Positions 8,297 to 17,664 are shown, counted from the stretch's first letter. The stretch is 64,000 nt of DNA from Comamonas sp. (GCA_015478895.1 JADMKK010000033.1:25803-89802), one strand, 5' to 3'. Program-made: numbers and translations. Notes: generated by a model not told the origin, from the letters alone.

Positions 8297-9469
8297 CTAC
8301 AAAGTGTGTTTGGGCTCTGCCATCGCCAGTCGCTGCGAGCGTGCCACTGACATCAACACGCCCAGTGCCAGCCCCAGCGTCACCATGGCGGTACCGCCGT
8401 AGCTAACGAAGGGCAGTGGCACACCGACGACCGGCAAGATGCCACTGACCATGCCCATGTTTACAAAAGCGTAGGTAAAGAAAATCATGGCCACCGCGCA
8501 GGCCATCAAGCGTGCAAACAGCGTCTGCGCCTTGATGCCGATGGCCAGACCACGCCAGACCAGCAGCAAAAAGCCGCCAATCAGCGCCAAATTACCGATC
8601 AAGCCAAACTCTTCCGAGTACGCAGCGAACACAAAGTCGGTCGTGCGCTCAGGGATGAACTCCAGGTGCGTTTGCGTGCCTGCCATAAAGCCTTTGCCCC
8701 AGATGCCACCCGAGCCAATGGCGATCATGCCCTGAATGATGTGAAAGCCGCGGCCCAGCGGATCACGCGTCGGGTCGAGCAAGGTACACACCCGGGTGCG
8801 CTGGTAGTCGTGCAAAAAGTACCAGCTCTCACCATCCACGCACAGCCAGGACTCGTTCCAGATCAGCCAGCCAATGCCCACCACGGCCAGCAACACCGGA
8901 GGCACCACCAATTTCCAGGACAGGCCTGCAAAAAAAATCACCGCCAGGCCTGCGGCCATGACCAGCAGCGAAGTCCCCAGGTCTGGCTGTTTGACGATCA
9001 GCGCTACCGGAATCAGCAGCAGCACAAAAGCGCCCATGAAGTCCAAGGCCCGCAAGCCGTTTTCTCGCCGCTGAAACCACCACGCCAGCATCAGCGGCAC
9101 AGCAATTTTGAGAATTTCCGAAGGCTGAATCACCACCCCGATGTTCACCCAGCGTTGCGCGCCCTTTTTGGTAATACCAAACAGCAGCACCGCCACCAGC
9201 AGTGCCACGCCCACGGTGTACAGCGGCACGGCCACCAGCATCAGCCTGTGGGGAGGTATCTGCGCGACCACAAATAAAAGGCCTGCTGCCAGCAACATAT
9301 TGCGCCCGTGATCGACAAAGCGTGTGCCGTGGTCATACCCTGCGGAATACATGGCCAGCAAGCCAATGGCCGCCAGCCAGCCAATAAGCAGCAGCAAAAT
9401 AGGATCAAAGCCGCGAAACATCGGCAAGATACGTTGAAAAATATTGGGCTTATCGAATTCGGCGGACAT
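8297..9469 (-). CDS. rodA: Rod shape-determining peptidoglycan glycosyltransferase RodA
   Basis: RodA is a SEDS-family polymerase that, with PBP2, builds the lateral cell wall in the inner membrane. The 390-residue product shows about ten hydrophobic segments and SEDS landmarks: KKGAQRWVNIGVVIQPSEILKIAVPL, KQPDLGTSLLV, and the C-terminal VVGVPLPFVSYGGTAMV. The ATG at 9469 was chosen over an in-frame TTG at 9478 because it gives the standard MSAEFDKPNIFQRI start. It is distinct from ftsW at 24.6 kb. PBP2 (mrdA) and mreBCD, usually adjacent upstream, are not here; the preceding gene is a divergent esterase. Confidence 0.95.
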   Translation of the reverse strand: MSAEFDKPNIFQRILPMFRGFDPILLLLIGWLAAIGLLAMYSAGYDHGTRFVDHGRNMLLAAGLLFVVAQIPPHRLMLVAVPLYTVGVALLVAVLLFGITKKGAQRWVNIGVVIQPSEILKIAVPLMLAWWFQRRENGLRALDFMGAFVLLLIPVALIVKQPDLGTSLLVMAAGLAVIFFAGLSWKLVVPPVLLAVVGIGWLIWNESWLCVDGESWYFLHDYQRTRVCTLLDPTRDPLGRGFHIIQGMIAIGSGGIWGKGFMAGTQTHLEFIPERTTDFVFAAYSEEFGLIGNLALIGGFLLLVWRGLAIGIKAQTLFARLMACAVAMIFFTYAFVNMGMVSGILPVVGVPLPFVSYGGTAMVTLGLALGVLMSVARSQRLAMAEPKHTL

Positions 9470-9549
9470 AGCGCGCAATTATCTGCGCAGTGCTCTGCCG
9501 GCGATGTGCTCCGCGCTCAGACTTACGATTTGTGAGGAACTCCACCACC

Positions 9550-10134
9550 ATGCCCACCACCCATTTGCTGTATTTGCACGGTTTTCGCTCCTCGCCGCAG
9601 TCCGCCAAGGCGCGCACCATGGCGCAGTACGTGCAGACGCAGCATCCTGATGTCACCTGGCTGTGCCCTCAACTGCCGCCCTCACCCAAGGCCGCCATGG
9701 AGATGGTGATGGCCCAGGTGCAAGATTGGCCCAGCGCGCAGATGGCGGTGGTTGGCTCGTCCCTGGGCGGCTACTACGCGACCTGGGTGGCGCACCACAA
9801 GCAGTGCAAGGCGGTGTTGCTCAACCCTGCCGTTTACCCCGACCATTCGCTGGAGCACCACATTGGCCACCACACCAGCTGGCACGATCCGGCCGAGGCC
9901 TTTTACTTCCAGCCTGCATACATTCAGGAGCTGCGCGAGCTGGGCCTGCACGCGCAACCAGCCACGGCAGCACAACTGGGAATTTTTGCCAAGGGCGATG
10001 AGGTGCTGGACTGGCGCCAGATGGCAGCGCGCTACCCCGAGGCGGAGCAAGTCATTCTGGAAGGCGGCGACCACGCCATCAGTGACTTTGACAGCCACCT
10101 TTCACGCATCTTGGACTTTCTGGATCTGGCCTGA
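9550..10134 (+). CDS. YqiA/UPF0227-family alpha/beta-hydrolase (esterase)
   Basis: This 194-residue single-domain hydrolase resembles E. coli YqiA, which hydrolyses short acyl esters in the cytoplasm. It begins with LLYLHGFRSSPQSAKA, the characteristic oxyanion-hole start of the family. The nucleophile elbow GSSLGGYYAT is at 69-78 (Ser71), the acid lies in FAKGDEVLDW, and the catalytic histidine in EGGDHAISDF near the C-terminus. The ATG at 9550 follows a GAGGA ribosome site. It is transcribed away from rodA, and its physiological substrate is unknown. Confidence 0.9.
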   Translation: MPTTHLLYLHGFRSSPQSAKARTMAQYVQTQHPDVTWLCPQLPPSPKAAMEMVMAQVQDWPSAQMAVVGSSLGGYYATWVAHHKQCKAVLLNPAVYPDHSLEHHIGHHTSWHDPAEAFYFQPAYIQELRELGLHAQPATAAQLGIFAKGDEVLDWRQMAARYPEAEQVILEGGDHAISDFDSHLSRILDFLDLA

Positions 10135-10187
10135 ACAGCCCAACCCAGAAGCAAAATCCAGAACCCAAGCCCCAAAAAATCAAATTT

Positions 10188-10275
10188 CATAGCTGCTTGC
10201 CGTTGTGCACGCTTGAATTTAGATAGTTATGCATCTGAAACGTAGCAATACCAACGGCAAGTAGCTTCTCTTTTC
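10188..10275. repeat. Long-form palindromic intergenic repeat
   Basis: Inverted arms AGCTGCTTGCCGTTG (10191-10205) and CAACGGCAAGTAGCT (10252-10266) enclose about 46 bases. The arms resemble those of the elements at about 42.5, 54.2 and 63.6 kb and the intragenic one in murD. It lies between the esterase and the RNase II-family gene. Confidence 0.75.
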
Positions 10276-10356
10276 AAAGCACTTATGTCTCCCATGCACA
10301 GCCCCGGCAGCAAACAGCCTCTGGGGGAAATGCGCGGCATGGGACAATCTCACCCT

Positions 10357-12435
10357 ATGCACGCATTGTTTGAAGATGCCGGAAAATTTTTGGCCGGCCG
10401 TATCCTGTCTGAGGCCGATGCCTCCTCCCAAATCGAGCTGGCCTCTGGCAAGCGCGTCAAGGTCAAAGCCGCCAACGTCCTGCTCAAGTTCGAAAAGCCC
10501 GAACCCGCAGCGTTGATCGCGCAAGCCGAGTCCGTGGCCGCTGGCATTGAGCTGGACCTGGCCTGGGAATTCGCGTCCGAAGAAGAGTTTGGCTTTGCCG
10601 ACCTGGCACGCGACTATTTCTCGGACAGCGCCCCATTGAGCCAGCAGGCCGGCATGTTGTTTGCGCTGTACAACGCGCCGCACTACTTCCGCCGCGCAGG
10701 CAAGGGCCGCTTCAAGCGCGCGCCCGCTGAAATCCTGCAACTGGCGCTGGCGGCGATTGAAAAGAAAAAGCAAGTCCAGGCGCAGATTGAAGCCTGGGCG
10801 CAAGAGCTGGTCGCAGGCACCACGCCGCAAGCCATTCGCGACGAGCTGTACAAAATTCTGTTCAAGCCCGACAAGAACGCGGCCGAATACAAGGCCGTGG
10901 TCGAGGCCAGCCGCACCGCGCAAAAAGCGCCGCTGGCGCTGCTGCAAGAAGCGGGTGCGATTGACTCGGCCTACCAGTTCCACTGGAAGCGGTTCCTGTT
11001 CGAGAACTTCCCCAAGGGCGTGCGCTTCCCGGAAATCGCCGCGCCACAGCCTCCGTCCGATCTGCCGCTGGCCGATGTACAGGCCTACTCCATCGACGAC
11101 TCCATGACCACGGAAATCGATGATGCGCTGTCCGTCACCGGCTTGGGCACGGGCACTGTCACCCTGGGCATTCACATTGCCGCGCCCGGTCTGGCGATTC
11201 AGCCCGGCTCGGACCTGGACAAGCTGGGCCGCAATCGCCTGTCCACGGTTTACATGCCCGGCTACAAGATCACCATGCTGCCCGACGAAGTGGTGCAGAT
11301 CTACACGCTGGACGAAGGCCGCGCCAATCCCGCCGTGTCGCTGTACGTGACCTACGACGAGGCAACGCTGGAAGTCAAAGACAAGGTCACCAAACTGGAA
11401 CGCGTGCCCGTGGCCGTGAACTTCCGCCACGACAAGCTGGATCACATCGTCACCGAAGAATGGTTGGCGGATCCTTCTATCGAGGTTGCTGATACGCCCG
11501 CTAACCTGCAAGAGCGCCGCACCGAGCTGATGTTCCTGCACCGCCTGGCCAAGCATTTGAAGGCGGGCCGCGAGCAAGTGCGCGGCAAGCCCGAGAACTT
11601 CTCGCGCCCGGACTACACCTTCCGCCTGGAAGGCAATGACGGCGAAGAGCCCACGGGCCATGAGACCGTCAGCATCACCACGCGCAAGCGCGGTGCGCCG
11701 CTGGACTTGATCGTGGCAGAAGCTGCCATTGTGGCCAACAGCAGCTGGGGCGCCTGGATGGCCGAGATGGGCGTGCCGGGCATCTACCGCAGCCAGGCCA
11801 GCATGGCACCCGGCATGAAGGTGCGCATGTCCACCAAGGCCTTGCCGCACGCGGGCATGGGGGTCAAATGCTATTCATGGGCGACATCACCGCTGCGCCG
11901 CTATGTGGATTTGGTGAACCAGTGGCAGATCATTGCCTGCGCACGCCATGGCGCCACCGCGGCACTGGCCGCACCGTTCAAGCCCAAGGATGCCGAGCTG
12001 TTTGGCATCATCAGCAGCTTTGACGGAGCCTACAGCGCCTACAACGGCTACCAACAGGGTATGGAGCGTTTCTGGACGCTCAAGTATCTGGAGCAAAACC
12101 AGATCACCGAGCTGGACTGTGCCGTCATCAAAGACAACGGCCCGAATGGCGTGCTGGTGCGTGCCGACACGCTGCCGCTGGTCATCAGCGTGGCGGGCAC
12201 GGCCGTACCACGCGGCGCGCGTGTGCGCGTGAAGCTGGGCGAGATTGATGAAATCACGCTGGATATTCACGGCACGGTGACGGAGCGACTGGACGACCCG
12301 GACGACACCAGCGATGATGCGCCGCTTGACGACGCCGCCGAGGACGATGAGACCGAAGCGGGCCCCATTGCGATTGCGGTGGACGTCAACGAACCCGAAA
12401 GCTCCAGCCCCAGCGCCACCACTGCCGCACCGTGA
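10357..12435 (+). CDS. RNase II-family (RNB domain) exoribonuclease
   Basis: This is a predicted 3'-to-5' exoribonuclease of about 692 residues. The RNB catalytic signature is visible as YSIDDSMTTEIDDALSV, with the metal-binding aspartates, near residue 250. It is followed by GIHIAAPGLAI, the RNA-clamp region CYSWATSPLRRYVDLVNQWQ, and an S1-like C-terminal segment. The tail is acidic and Ser/Ala-rich. The start chosen (MHALFEDAGKFLAGR) gives the usual family N-terminus; in-frame ATGs at 10330 and 10285 would add residues that look non-conserved. The stop overlaps the GTG of the next gene. It lacks the cold-shock domains of RNase R, so it is a shorter RNB protein of the type common in Burkholderiales. 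Confidence 0.88.
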   Translation: MHALFEDAGKFLAGRILSEADASSQIELASGKRVKVKAANVLLKFEKPEPAALIAQAESVAAGIELDLAWEFASEEEFGFADLARDYFSDSAPLSQQAGMLFALYNAPHYFRRAGKGRFKRAPAEILQLALAAIEKKKQVQAQIEAWAQELVAGTTPQAIRDELYKILFKPDKNAAEYKAVVEASRTAQKAPLALLQEAGAIDSAYQFHWKRFLFENFPKGVRFPEIAAPQPPSDLPLADVQAYSIDDSMTTEIDDALSVTGLGTGTVTLGIHIAAPGLAIQPGSDLDKLGRNRLSTVYMPGYKITMLPDEVVQIYTLDEGRANPAVSLYVTYDEATLEVKDKVTKLERVPVAVNFRHDKLDHIVTEEWLADPSIEVADTPANLQERRTELMFLHRLAKHLKAGREQVRGKPENFSRPDYTFRLEGNDGEEPTGHETVSITTRKRGAPLDLIVAEAAIVANSSWGAWMAEMGVPGIYRSQASMAPGMKVRMSTKALPHAGMGVKCYSWATSPLRRYVDLVNQWQIIACARHGATAALAAPFKPKDAELFGIISSFDGAYSAYNGYQQGMERFWTLKYLEQNQITELDCAVIKDNGPNGVLVRADTLPLVISVAGTAVPRGARVRVKLGEIDEITLDIHGTVTERLDDPDDTSDDAPLDDAAEDDETEAGPIAIAVDVNEPESSSPSATTAAP

Positions 12436-13292
12436 AACTTCCCGCCGCGCTCCGCTCCGTGTCCACCCTCACCCTCACCCTGGGGGTGTCGATTGCCATT
12501 CACGCCGTGTTGCTGACCGTGCGCTTTATCGCGCCCGAGCAGTTCAACCGCGTCTTTCAAGACTCGCCGCTGGAAGTGATCTTGGTGAATGCACACACGC
12601 AGGAACGCCCGGAAAAAGCCCAGGCCATTGCCCAGGCGGCATTGGCCGGTGGCGGAGAGGCTGCGCAAGGCCGGGCGACCAGCCCGCTGCCTTATTCCGC
12701 ACTGACCGCCATTGGCGATGATTTTGAAGAGCGCCAGAAAAAGCTCGACCGCCTGCAAGAGCAGCAGGCGGTGATGCTTACGCAGTTGCGCAAACAAATC
12801 TCCAGCCTGCCGCAGTTTGACCCACGCCCGCGCTCTGAGCAGCAAGACCGCGAGCAGCAGGAGGAAAAGCGCAAGCAGCTCATCAAGCTGCTGGCCGAAA
12901 TTGAAAAGCGCATCAACGAAGAAAATGCGCGCCCCAAAAAGCGCTATATCAGCCCCGCCACGCGTGAAGAGGTCTACGCCGTGTACTACGACGGACTGCG
13001 CCGCAAGGTGGAAGACAAGGGCACCGAAAATTTCCCCGAACACAGCGGCAAAAAGCTGTATGGCGAACTGGTCATGGTGCTGACCGTGAACCACGATGGC
13101 CGCGTGCTGGAGACTGAAATCGTGCAAGGCTCTGGCATTGCACAACTCGACACCCGTGCGCAAGCCATTGCCCGTGCCGCGGGCCCCTTCGGCCACTTCG
13201 GCCCGGCCATGCGTGCCAAGGCAGACCAGATTGCTGTGGTCTCGCGCTTTAACTTCACCCGCGATCAGACGCTGGAGACCAACGTCCGCTAA
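12432..13292 (+). CDS. TonB-like energy transducer
   Basis: TonB proteins couple inner-membrane proton motive force to outer-membrane receptors. The 286-residue product has an N-terminal membrane anchor (about 10-32), a long charged linker rich in Q, E, R and K (about 85-165) that looks coiled-coil, and a C-terminal TonB-type domain with LYGELVMVLTVNHDGRVLETEIVQGSG. It starts at GTG, overlapping the previous stop (GTGA), so translation is likely coupled; there is no ATG until well inside. ExbB/ExbD are not nearby. The Pro-rich spacer of classical TonB is replaced by the charged linker, so it may be a TonB-family protein outside iron uptake. Confidence 0.85.
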   Translation: MKLPAALRSVSTLTLTLGVSIAIHAVLLTVRFIAPEQFNRVFQDSPLEVILVNAHTQERPEKAQAIAQAALAGGGEAAQGRATSPLPYSALTAIGDDFEERQKKLDRLQEQQAVMLTQLRKQISSLPQFDPRPRSEQQDREQQEEKRKQLIKLLAEIEKRINEENARPKKRYISPATREEVYAVYYDGLRRKVEDKGTENFPEHSGKKLYGELVMVLTVNHDGRVLETEIVQGSGIAQLDTRAQAIARAAGPFGHFGPAMRAKADQIAVVSRFNFTRDQTLETNVR

Positions 13293-13340
13293 ATGTGCGG
13301 CCCTGCCTGCGCAGGGCGGCAGCGCTTTATCTTGTCACCC

Positions 13341-14204
13341 ATGCCATCTTCTGCCTCTGCCGATTTGTACTGTGTCATGGGCCACCCCGTGGCGCACAGC
13401 CGCTCTCCGTGGATTCACACGCGCTTTGCCCAGCTCACGCAGCAATCGCTGCAGTACGAGCGTCGCCTCGTGCCGCTGCAAGGCTTTGCGGCGGATCTGC
13501 AGGCCTATATCGCCGCTGGTGGCAAAGGCTGCAATGTGACCGTGCCGTTCAAGCTCGATGCCGCGCAGGCTGCGCACACCCAAAGCCCGCGTGTGGCGCT
13601 GGCGGCGGCGGCCAATACGCTGGTCATCGATGCCGAGGGCCGCATCCACGCAGACAACACCGATGGCCTCGGACTGGTGGCCGACATCACACGCAATGCC
13701 CAAGTCAGCATCAGCGGCCAGGACATTGTGCTGATCGGCTCGGGGGGCGCAGCCGCAGGCGTGCTCGGCCCGCTGCTGGAGCAGCAACCGCGCCGCATCG
13801 TGGTCTGCAACCGCACCTTCAACAAGGCTCAGGCGTTGGTGGAACAACATGCCGAGTTGGCGAAATTGCAAAAAGTAGAGCTACTCGCCCTTGAGCAGCA
13901 AGGGCTAGAGGGCAATTTCGACATCATCATCAACGCTACCGCCGCCAGCTTGCAAGGCGCTGGTATTCCAGTGCCTGCCAGCGTGCTGCGCCCGGGCAGT
14001 CTGGCCTACGACATGATGTACGGCCCCGCCGCCGCGCCCTTTTTGCAATGGGCCGCACAGCACGGCGCCGTGGGCCGCGACGGCCTGGGCATGCTGGTGG
14101 AGCAGGCTGCGGAATCCTTTGCGCTGTGGCGCGGTGTGCGCCCTCCATCGCAGCAAGTGCTGCAAGAGCTGCGCGACGTGCTTGCGCAAGAAGCCCGCGC
14201 ATGA
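13341..14204 (+). CDS. aroE: Shikimate 5-dehydrogenase
   Basis: AroE reduces 3-dehydroshikimate to shikimate with NADPH. The 287-residue product contains YCVMGHPVAHSRSPWIH (substrate pocket), GCNVTVPFK with the catalytic lysine, ADNTDGLG, the Rossmann loop GSGGAAAGV, and the NADP-specificity stretch CNRTFNKA. The ATG at 13341 was chosen; in-frame sequence upstream reads as linker. A copy of the local palindromic repeat (13871-13917) falls inside the gene and encodes the variable loop before FDIIINAT, where relatives differ in length. The stop overlaps the mtgA start (ATGA). Confidence 0.96.
   Translation: MPSSASADLYCVMGHPVAHSRSPWIHTRFAQLTQQSLQYERRLVPLQGFAADLQAYIAAGGKGCNVTVPFKLDAAQAAHTQSPRVALAAAANTLVIDAEGRIHADNTDGLGLVADITRNAQVSISGQDIVLIGSGGAAAGVLGPLLEQQPRRIVVCNRTFNKAQALVEQHAELAKLQKVELLALEQQGLEGNFDIIINATAASLQGAGIPVPASVLRPGSLAYDMMYGPAAAPFLQWAAQHGAVGRDGLGMLVEQAAESFALWRGVRPPSQQVLQELRDVLAQEARA
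13871..13917. repeat. Palindromic repeat copy inside aroE
   Basis: GCCCTT (13887-13892) and AAGGGC (13900-13905) flank a 7-base loop. The surrounding TAGAGCTACTC and CTAGAGGGCAATTT resemble the flanks of the intergenic copies at 36.95 and 39.92 kb. The reading frame is kept across it. Confidence 0.5.
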
Positions 14205-14920
14205 AGGCCTTGGGCCGCTGGTTGATTTTGCTGGTCTGCGCCGCGCTGGCGCTGCAGCTGTTTTTTGTGCTGCGCATTGCATTGGCAGCCTGGTGGGATC
14301 CGCAGTCCACCAGCTTTCAGCGCTCGGAGGTGTGGCGCATCTGGCACCAGTCGGCCCAGCAACGCCCGTGGCAGCAAGACTGGGTGGATTACCAGCACAT
14401 TTCGCCCCACCTCAAGCGTGCAGTCCTGACGTCCGAAGACGATGACTTCATCAAACATGACGGGGTGCAGTGGAACGCGATTGAACGCGCCTGGGAGCGC
14501 AACCAGAAAGCGCAGCAGCGAGCCCTGTCCCGCCCCAACGCCAAGCCCGCGCCCATTTACGGTGGCTCCACCATCACCCAGCAACTGGCCAAAAACCTGC
14601 TGCTCTCCGGGGAGCGCAGCTTTTTGCGCAAGGGCCAAGAGCTGGTACTGGCCCATGCGCTGGAACTGCTGCTGAACAAACAGCGCATTCTGGAGATTTA
14701 CCTCAACAACGTGGAATGGGGCCAAGGTATTTTTGGGGCCGAAGCGGCTGCGCGCCACTACTTTCGCAAAAGCGCCGCGCAGCTCAACCCTGCCGAGGCC
14801 GCCCGCCTGGCCGTGATGCTGCCGCGCCCGCGCTATTACGAGCGCAATTTCAACTCCCGCTATTTGCAATCGCGCACCCAGACCATCTTGCGCCGCATGG
14901 CTGCAACGCCCCTGCCCTGA
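14201..14920 (+). CDS. mtgA: Monofunctional biosynthetic peptidoglycan transglycosylase
   Basis: MtgA polymerises lipid II glycan strands in the periplasm without a transpeptidase domain. The 239-residue protein has an N-terminal anchor (about 7-27) and family GT51 motifs in order: TSEDDDFIKHDGVQWNAIE with the catalytic glutamate, YGGSTITQQLAKNLLLSGERS, RKGQELVLAHALELLLNKQRILEIYLNNVEWGQGIFGAEAAARHYF, and the LNPAEAARLAVMLPRP stretch. The ATG at 14201 overlaps the aroE stop by ATGA. The aroE-mtgA pairing is common in Burkholderiales. Confidence 0.96.
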   Translation: MKALGRWLILLVCAALALQLFFVLRIALAAWWDPQSTSFQRSEVWRIWHQSAQQRPWQQDWVDYQHISPHLKRAVLTSEDDDFIKHDGVQWNAIERAWERNQKAQQRALSRPNAKPAPIYGGSTITQQLAKNLLLSGERSFLRKGQELVLAHALELLLNKQRILEIYLNNVEWGQGIFGAEAAARHYFRKSAAQLNPAEAARLAVMLPRPRYYERNFNSRYLQSRTQTILRRMAATPLP

Positions 14921-14964
14921 GGGCCACGTATCATGGGGCTGAACCCGGATATCCATTTACAAGC

Positions 14965-15013
14965 AAAATAGCCCACAAACCCTTGATACACAAGGGCAAG
15001 CAGCTATAAAAAA
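14965..15013. repeat. Short palindromic intergenic repeat
   Basis: A CCCTT...AAGGG hairpin core is flanked by AAATAGC on the left and AGCTATAAAAA on the right. It lies between mtgA and ruvC and ends 12 bases before the ruvC ATG. Confidence 0.65.
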
Positions 15014-15024
15014 CACTTCCCCTC

Positions 15025-15582
15025 ATGCGCATTCTTGGTATTGACCCCGGCCTGCAAACCACCGGTTTTGGTGTGATTGAGCGCGATGGCCAGCACTTGC
15101 GCTATGTGGCCAGCGGCACCATTCGCACCACGCGCACCGAGGGGATAGAGCTGGGCAATTTGCCGGGCCGGCTGAAGATTCTGTTTGACGGTATCAACGA
15201 AGTGGTGGAGCGCTACCAGCCACAGATGGCCGCCGTGGAAATCGTGTTTGTGAATGTGAATCCGCAGTCCACGCTGCTGCTTGGCCAAGCGCGTGGCGCG
15301 GCCCTCACCGCACTGGTGACCAAGGATTTGCCGGTAGCCGAATACACGGCGCTGCAGATGAAAAAAGCCATTACTGGCCACGGCCGTGCGGCCAAGTCAC
15401 AGATTCAGGAGATGGTCAAACGCATGCTGAACCTGCCCGGCCTGCCGGGCACCGATGCTGCAGACGCATTGGGCCTTGCCATCACCCATGCGCATGCGGG
15501 TACCATTTTGCAAAAACTCGCGCAGGAATCCACGCTGCACCGCAAACAGCATGCCATGCTCAAAGGCGGGCGCGTGTACTGA
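15025..15582 (+). CDS. ruvC: Holliday junction resolvase RuvC
   Basis: RuvC is the endonuclease that resolves four-way junctions with RuvAB during recombinational repair. The 185-residue protein begins [18 protein letters not shown] with the first catalytic aspartate (D7). It continues with [25 protein letters not shown] around the catalytic glutamate and ends with the [16 protein letters not shown] acid pair. It is monocistronic here, without ruvA or ruvB beside it, and is ended by an intrinsic terminator about 20 bases after the stop. Confidence 0.97.
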   Translation: MRILGIDPGLQTTGFGVIERDGQHLRYVASGTIRTTRTEGIELGNLPGRLKILFDGINEVVERYQPQMAAVEIVFVNVNPQSTLLLGQARGAALTALVTKDLPVAEYTALQMKKAITGHGRAAKSQIQEMVKRMLNLPGLPGTDAADALGLAITHAHAGTILQKLAQESTLHRKQHAMLKGGRVY

Positions 15583-15603
15583 GCAAGGTCTGAAAAGCAC
15601 CGC

Positions 15604-15635
15604 AAAAAAGCGACCTCGTCAGGATCGCCTTTTTA
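15604..15635 (+). terminator. Intrinsic terminator after ruvC
   Basis: A hairpin (15610-15628; stem GCGACCT with AGG-A-TCGC, one bulged A) is preceded by six A and followed by five T. Confidence 0.8.
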
Positions 15636-15647
15636 AGAAAAATATTA

Positions 15648-15697
15648 TTCAAAAGTGGCTCTAGCCCTTTGTGCAAAAGGGCTATCAGCTATCTTTT
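15648..15697. repeat. Short palindromic intergenic repeat
   Basis: A TAGCCCTTT...AAAGGGCTA hairpin with flanks GGCTC and TCAGCTATC lies between ruvC and the convergent RcnB-like gene. Confidence 0.7.
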
Positions 15698-16142
15698 AAC
15701 GCATTCCGTTGATGATCAATTGCGAGATCACGCCCGAGGCAATCGCCACCAGCATGTAATCGCCACCGTGCTGCACCCAGTGGTAACCGCGTGGCGGCTG
15801 ATGCAGGCGACGGCCACGCCAGTCATGCACCACATAACGCGAGCTGCGGTACTGCGGCGGAATGCGTGAACCCATCACCCAGTTGCGCTGCGGCCCTGCA
15901 CCACGCGAGTAGTGGCGCGGCGGCGGTGGGGGCGGGCGGTAACCGTGGTGGCGGTGCGCTTGCGGACCTGGACGAGGGCCGCCATGCCAGCCGGGCTGCT
16001 GGTGACCATGCTGTGGGCCGTGCGCATGGGGAGGCCCCTGGTGGCGCGGTCCACCATGCGGCTGGGCCTGCGCCACCGTGGCTGCGCCAAAGCTCAGTGC
16101 GAGCGCGGCGGCGATGGAATAAGTGAAGCGTTGAAGTTGCAT
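15696..16142 (-). CDS. RcnB-family periplasmic protein
   Basis: The 148-residue product has a cleavable signal peptide (hydrophobic 8-23, cut after AQA), then a His/Pro/Gly-rich disordered region (about 27-80) with many HG and PHG repeats likely to bind metal. It ends in a compact domain with YVVHDWRGRRLHQPPRGYHWVQHGGDYMLVAIASGVI, the RcnB/DUF2502-like signature. RcnB in E. coli tunes nickel and cobalt efflux in the periplasm; whether this one does is unknown because no efflux gene is adjacent. The last 30 residues include a hydrophobic segment that may contact the membrane. Confidence 0.85.
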   Translation of the reverse strand: MQLQRFTYSIAAALALSFGAATVAQAQPHGGPRHQGPPHAHGPQHGHQQPGWHGGPRPGPQAHRHHGYRPPPPPPRHYSRGAGPQRNWVMGSRIPPQYRSSRYVVHDWRGRRLHQPPRGYHWVQHGGDYMLVAIASGVISQLIINGMR

Positions 16143-16329
16143 GGTGCGACCTTTCTAAGTGAGAAAGACAGCAGCCCCAACGGCTGCCACGGCCCCATGA
16201 TGCAAGAAAAACCTCGGTAATTTCACGAGGGCCGCCCTGCTTTACCGAACTTTGCCCCCAACCCTTTGCCCTTTGCAATGACTTTACAAATGCAAAAAAT
16301 TGCACGCACAGGGCCGGGGCACGGCAGAG

Positions 16330-16512
16330 TTAAATCAGCATGAAACGCGATAAACCCAGTACCGCAAAGAATGTCAGCCCAGCGATGATGGCCCACTTCA
16401 AAATGGTGAATCCCCAGCGCCGGTAATGCATCTGCCCTGTTCCCAGATAGAACGCAAAAGACAGCGCAGAAGCGATCAACAAAAGAAAAAGCAGCCAGCG
16501 AAAAATCAACAT
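16330..16512 (-). CDS. Small two-segment membrane protein (60 aa)
   Basis: A 60-residue hydrophobic protein with two predicted membrane helices (about 3-25 and 36-58) separated by a basic turn (HYRRWG). No family is recognised. It lies 66 bases downstream of lpxC on the same strand and may be transcribed with it. The ATG at 16512 is the only sensible start. The composition, with arginines between two clean helices, supports a real gene. Confidence 0.65.
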   Translation of the reverse strand: MLIFRWLLFLLLIASALSFAFYLGTGQMHYRRWGFTILKWAIIAGLTFFAVLGLSRFMLI

Positions 16513-16578
16513 GACTGCTTTATACCGTGATTAAAAAAGACCGCTTGCGTTGGCTGCTTACCGATTGCTGCTTACCAA

Positions 16579-17502
16579 TTACCAGGCTGCTGCGGTTTGC
16601 GCAAACCCCGCAGGGGCCTTGCGTTCACTGTCAAAGGTGACAAATTCCCAATTGGCCTCATCGGCCATGACAGCGCGGATCAACTGGTTGTTCAACCCAT
16701 GGCCTGAACGGAAAGCGCTGTACGCGCCCAAAATCGGATAACCAATCACAAACAGATCACCAATGGCGTCGAGGATCTTGTGTTTGACGAACTCATCGTC
16801 ATAACGCAAACCGTCGCTATTCAAGACTTTGTAGTCATCCATGACGATGGCATTGTCCAACCCCCCGCCCAAGGCCAGGCCATTGGTGCGCAGCATCTCG
16901 ACATCTTTGGTGAAGCCAAAGGTACGGGCGCGCGCGATGTCACGCATGTAGTTGCCCTCTCCCATATCGAATTCGAACGACTGGCCCGTGGAATCCACGG
17001 CAGGGTGCGAAAAATCGATATCAAACTTGAGCTTGTAGCCGTGATAGGGCTCAAAGCGCGCCCACTTCAGCTGCTTGCCCTCGCCCTCGCGCACTTCCAC
17101 AGGGCGCTTGATGCGAATGAACTTCTTGGCCGCGTTTTGCAGCTCAATGCCTGCGCTTTGCAGCAGGAACATGAAGGACGACGAGGAGCCATCCAGAATC
17201 GGTACTTCTTCAGCGGTGATGTCGATGTACAGGTTATCAATGCCCAGACCGCACAGGGCTGACATCAAATGCTCAATGGTGTGCACTTTGGCACTGCCCA
17301 CACCAATGGTGGAAGCCATGCGCGTATCTACTACCGAATCGGCCTTGATGGGAATGTCCACCGGCTCAGGCAAGTCCACCCTGCGAAACACAATCCCCGT
17401 ATCAGGTTGTGCCGGGCGCAGTGTCATCTCGACACGCTGGCCGCTGTGCAGACCCATGCCGACGGCACGGGTGATGGTCTTGATAGTTCGTTGCTGGAGC
17501 AT
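16579..17502 (-). CDS. lpxC: UDP-3-O-acyl-N-acetylglucosamine deacetylase
   Basis: LpxC is the zinc deacetylase that commits to lipid A synthesis. The 307-residue product has the usual two-domain length and motifs: [20 protein letters not shown] at the start, the zinc ligand motif [10 protein letters not shown] near residue 75, [11 protein letters not shown], and the [19 protein letters not shown] segment with the second zinc site and catalytic residues near 240-250. It sits at the end of the dcw cluster after ftsZ, the standard order in beta- and gammaproteobacteria. An intrinsic terminator lies between ftsZ and lpxC, so lpxC probably also has its own promoter. Confidence 0.97.
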   Translation of the reverse strand: MLQQRTIKTITRAVGMGLHSGQRVEMTLRPAQPDTGIVFRRVDLPEPVDIPIKADSVVDTRMASTIGVGSAKVHTIEHLMSALCGLGIDNLYIDITAEEVPILDGSSSSFMFLLQSAGIELQNAAKKFIRIKRPVEVREGEGKQLKWARFEPYHGYKLKFDIDFSHPAVDSTGQSFEFDMGEGNYMRDIARARTFGFTKDVEMLRTNGLALGGGLDNAIVMDDYKVLNSDGLRYDDEFVKHKILDAIGDLFVIGYPILGAYSAFRSGHGLNNQLIRAVMADEANWEFVTFDSERKAPAGFAQTAAAW

Positions 17503-17615
17503 GGGTCGATTTTACCGTTGGGGGCGATTTTTCTGTCCTGCCAAGGGCATGGAAATACCTATAACGGTGATTAACTTATTGGCGTGTCCGCGCCCTTTGC
17601 TCTGCATCGCGCCCA

Positions 17616-17647
17616 TAAAAAAACCGAGCCACGCGGGCTCGGTTTTT
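17616..17647 (-). terminator. Intrinsic terminator between ftsZ and lpxC
   Basis: On the minus strand, AAAAACCGAGCC...GGCTCGGTTTTTTT forms a 7-bp GC stem with A and T flanks. It lies 18 bases after the ftsZ stop and would end the dcw transcript before lpxC. Confidence 0.85.
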
Positions 17648-17664
17648 GGGAGCTAGTCCAGCAC

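Noticed and set aside
10219..11850. 543-codon open frame antisense to the RNase II-family gene
   Set aside because: The composition is that of a shadow frame (many His, Arg and Gln, no motif); the plus strand has clear RNB residues.
13871..13917. A frameshift or disrupting insertion in aroE
   Set aside because: The frame continues through the repeat copy, and all catalytic motifs on either side are intact.
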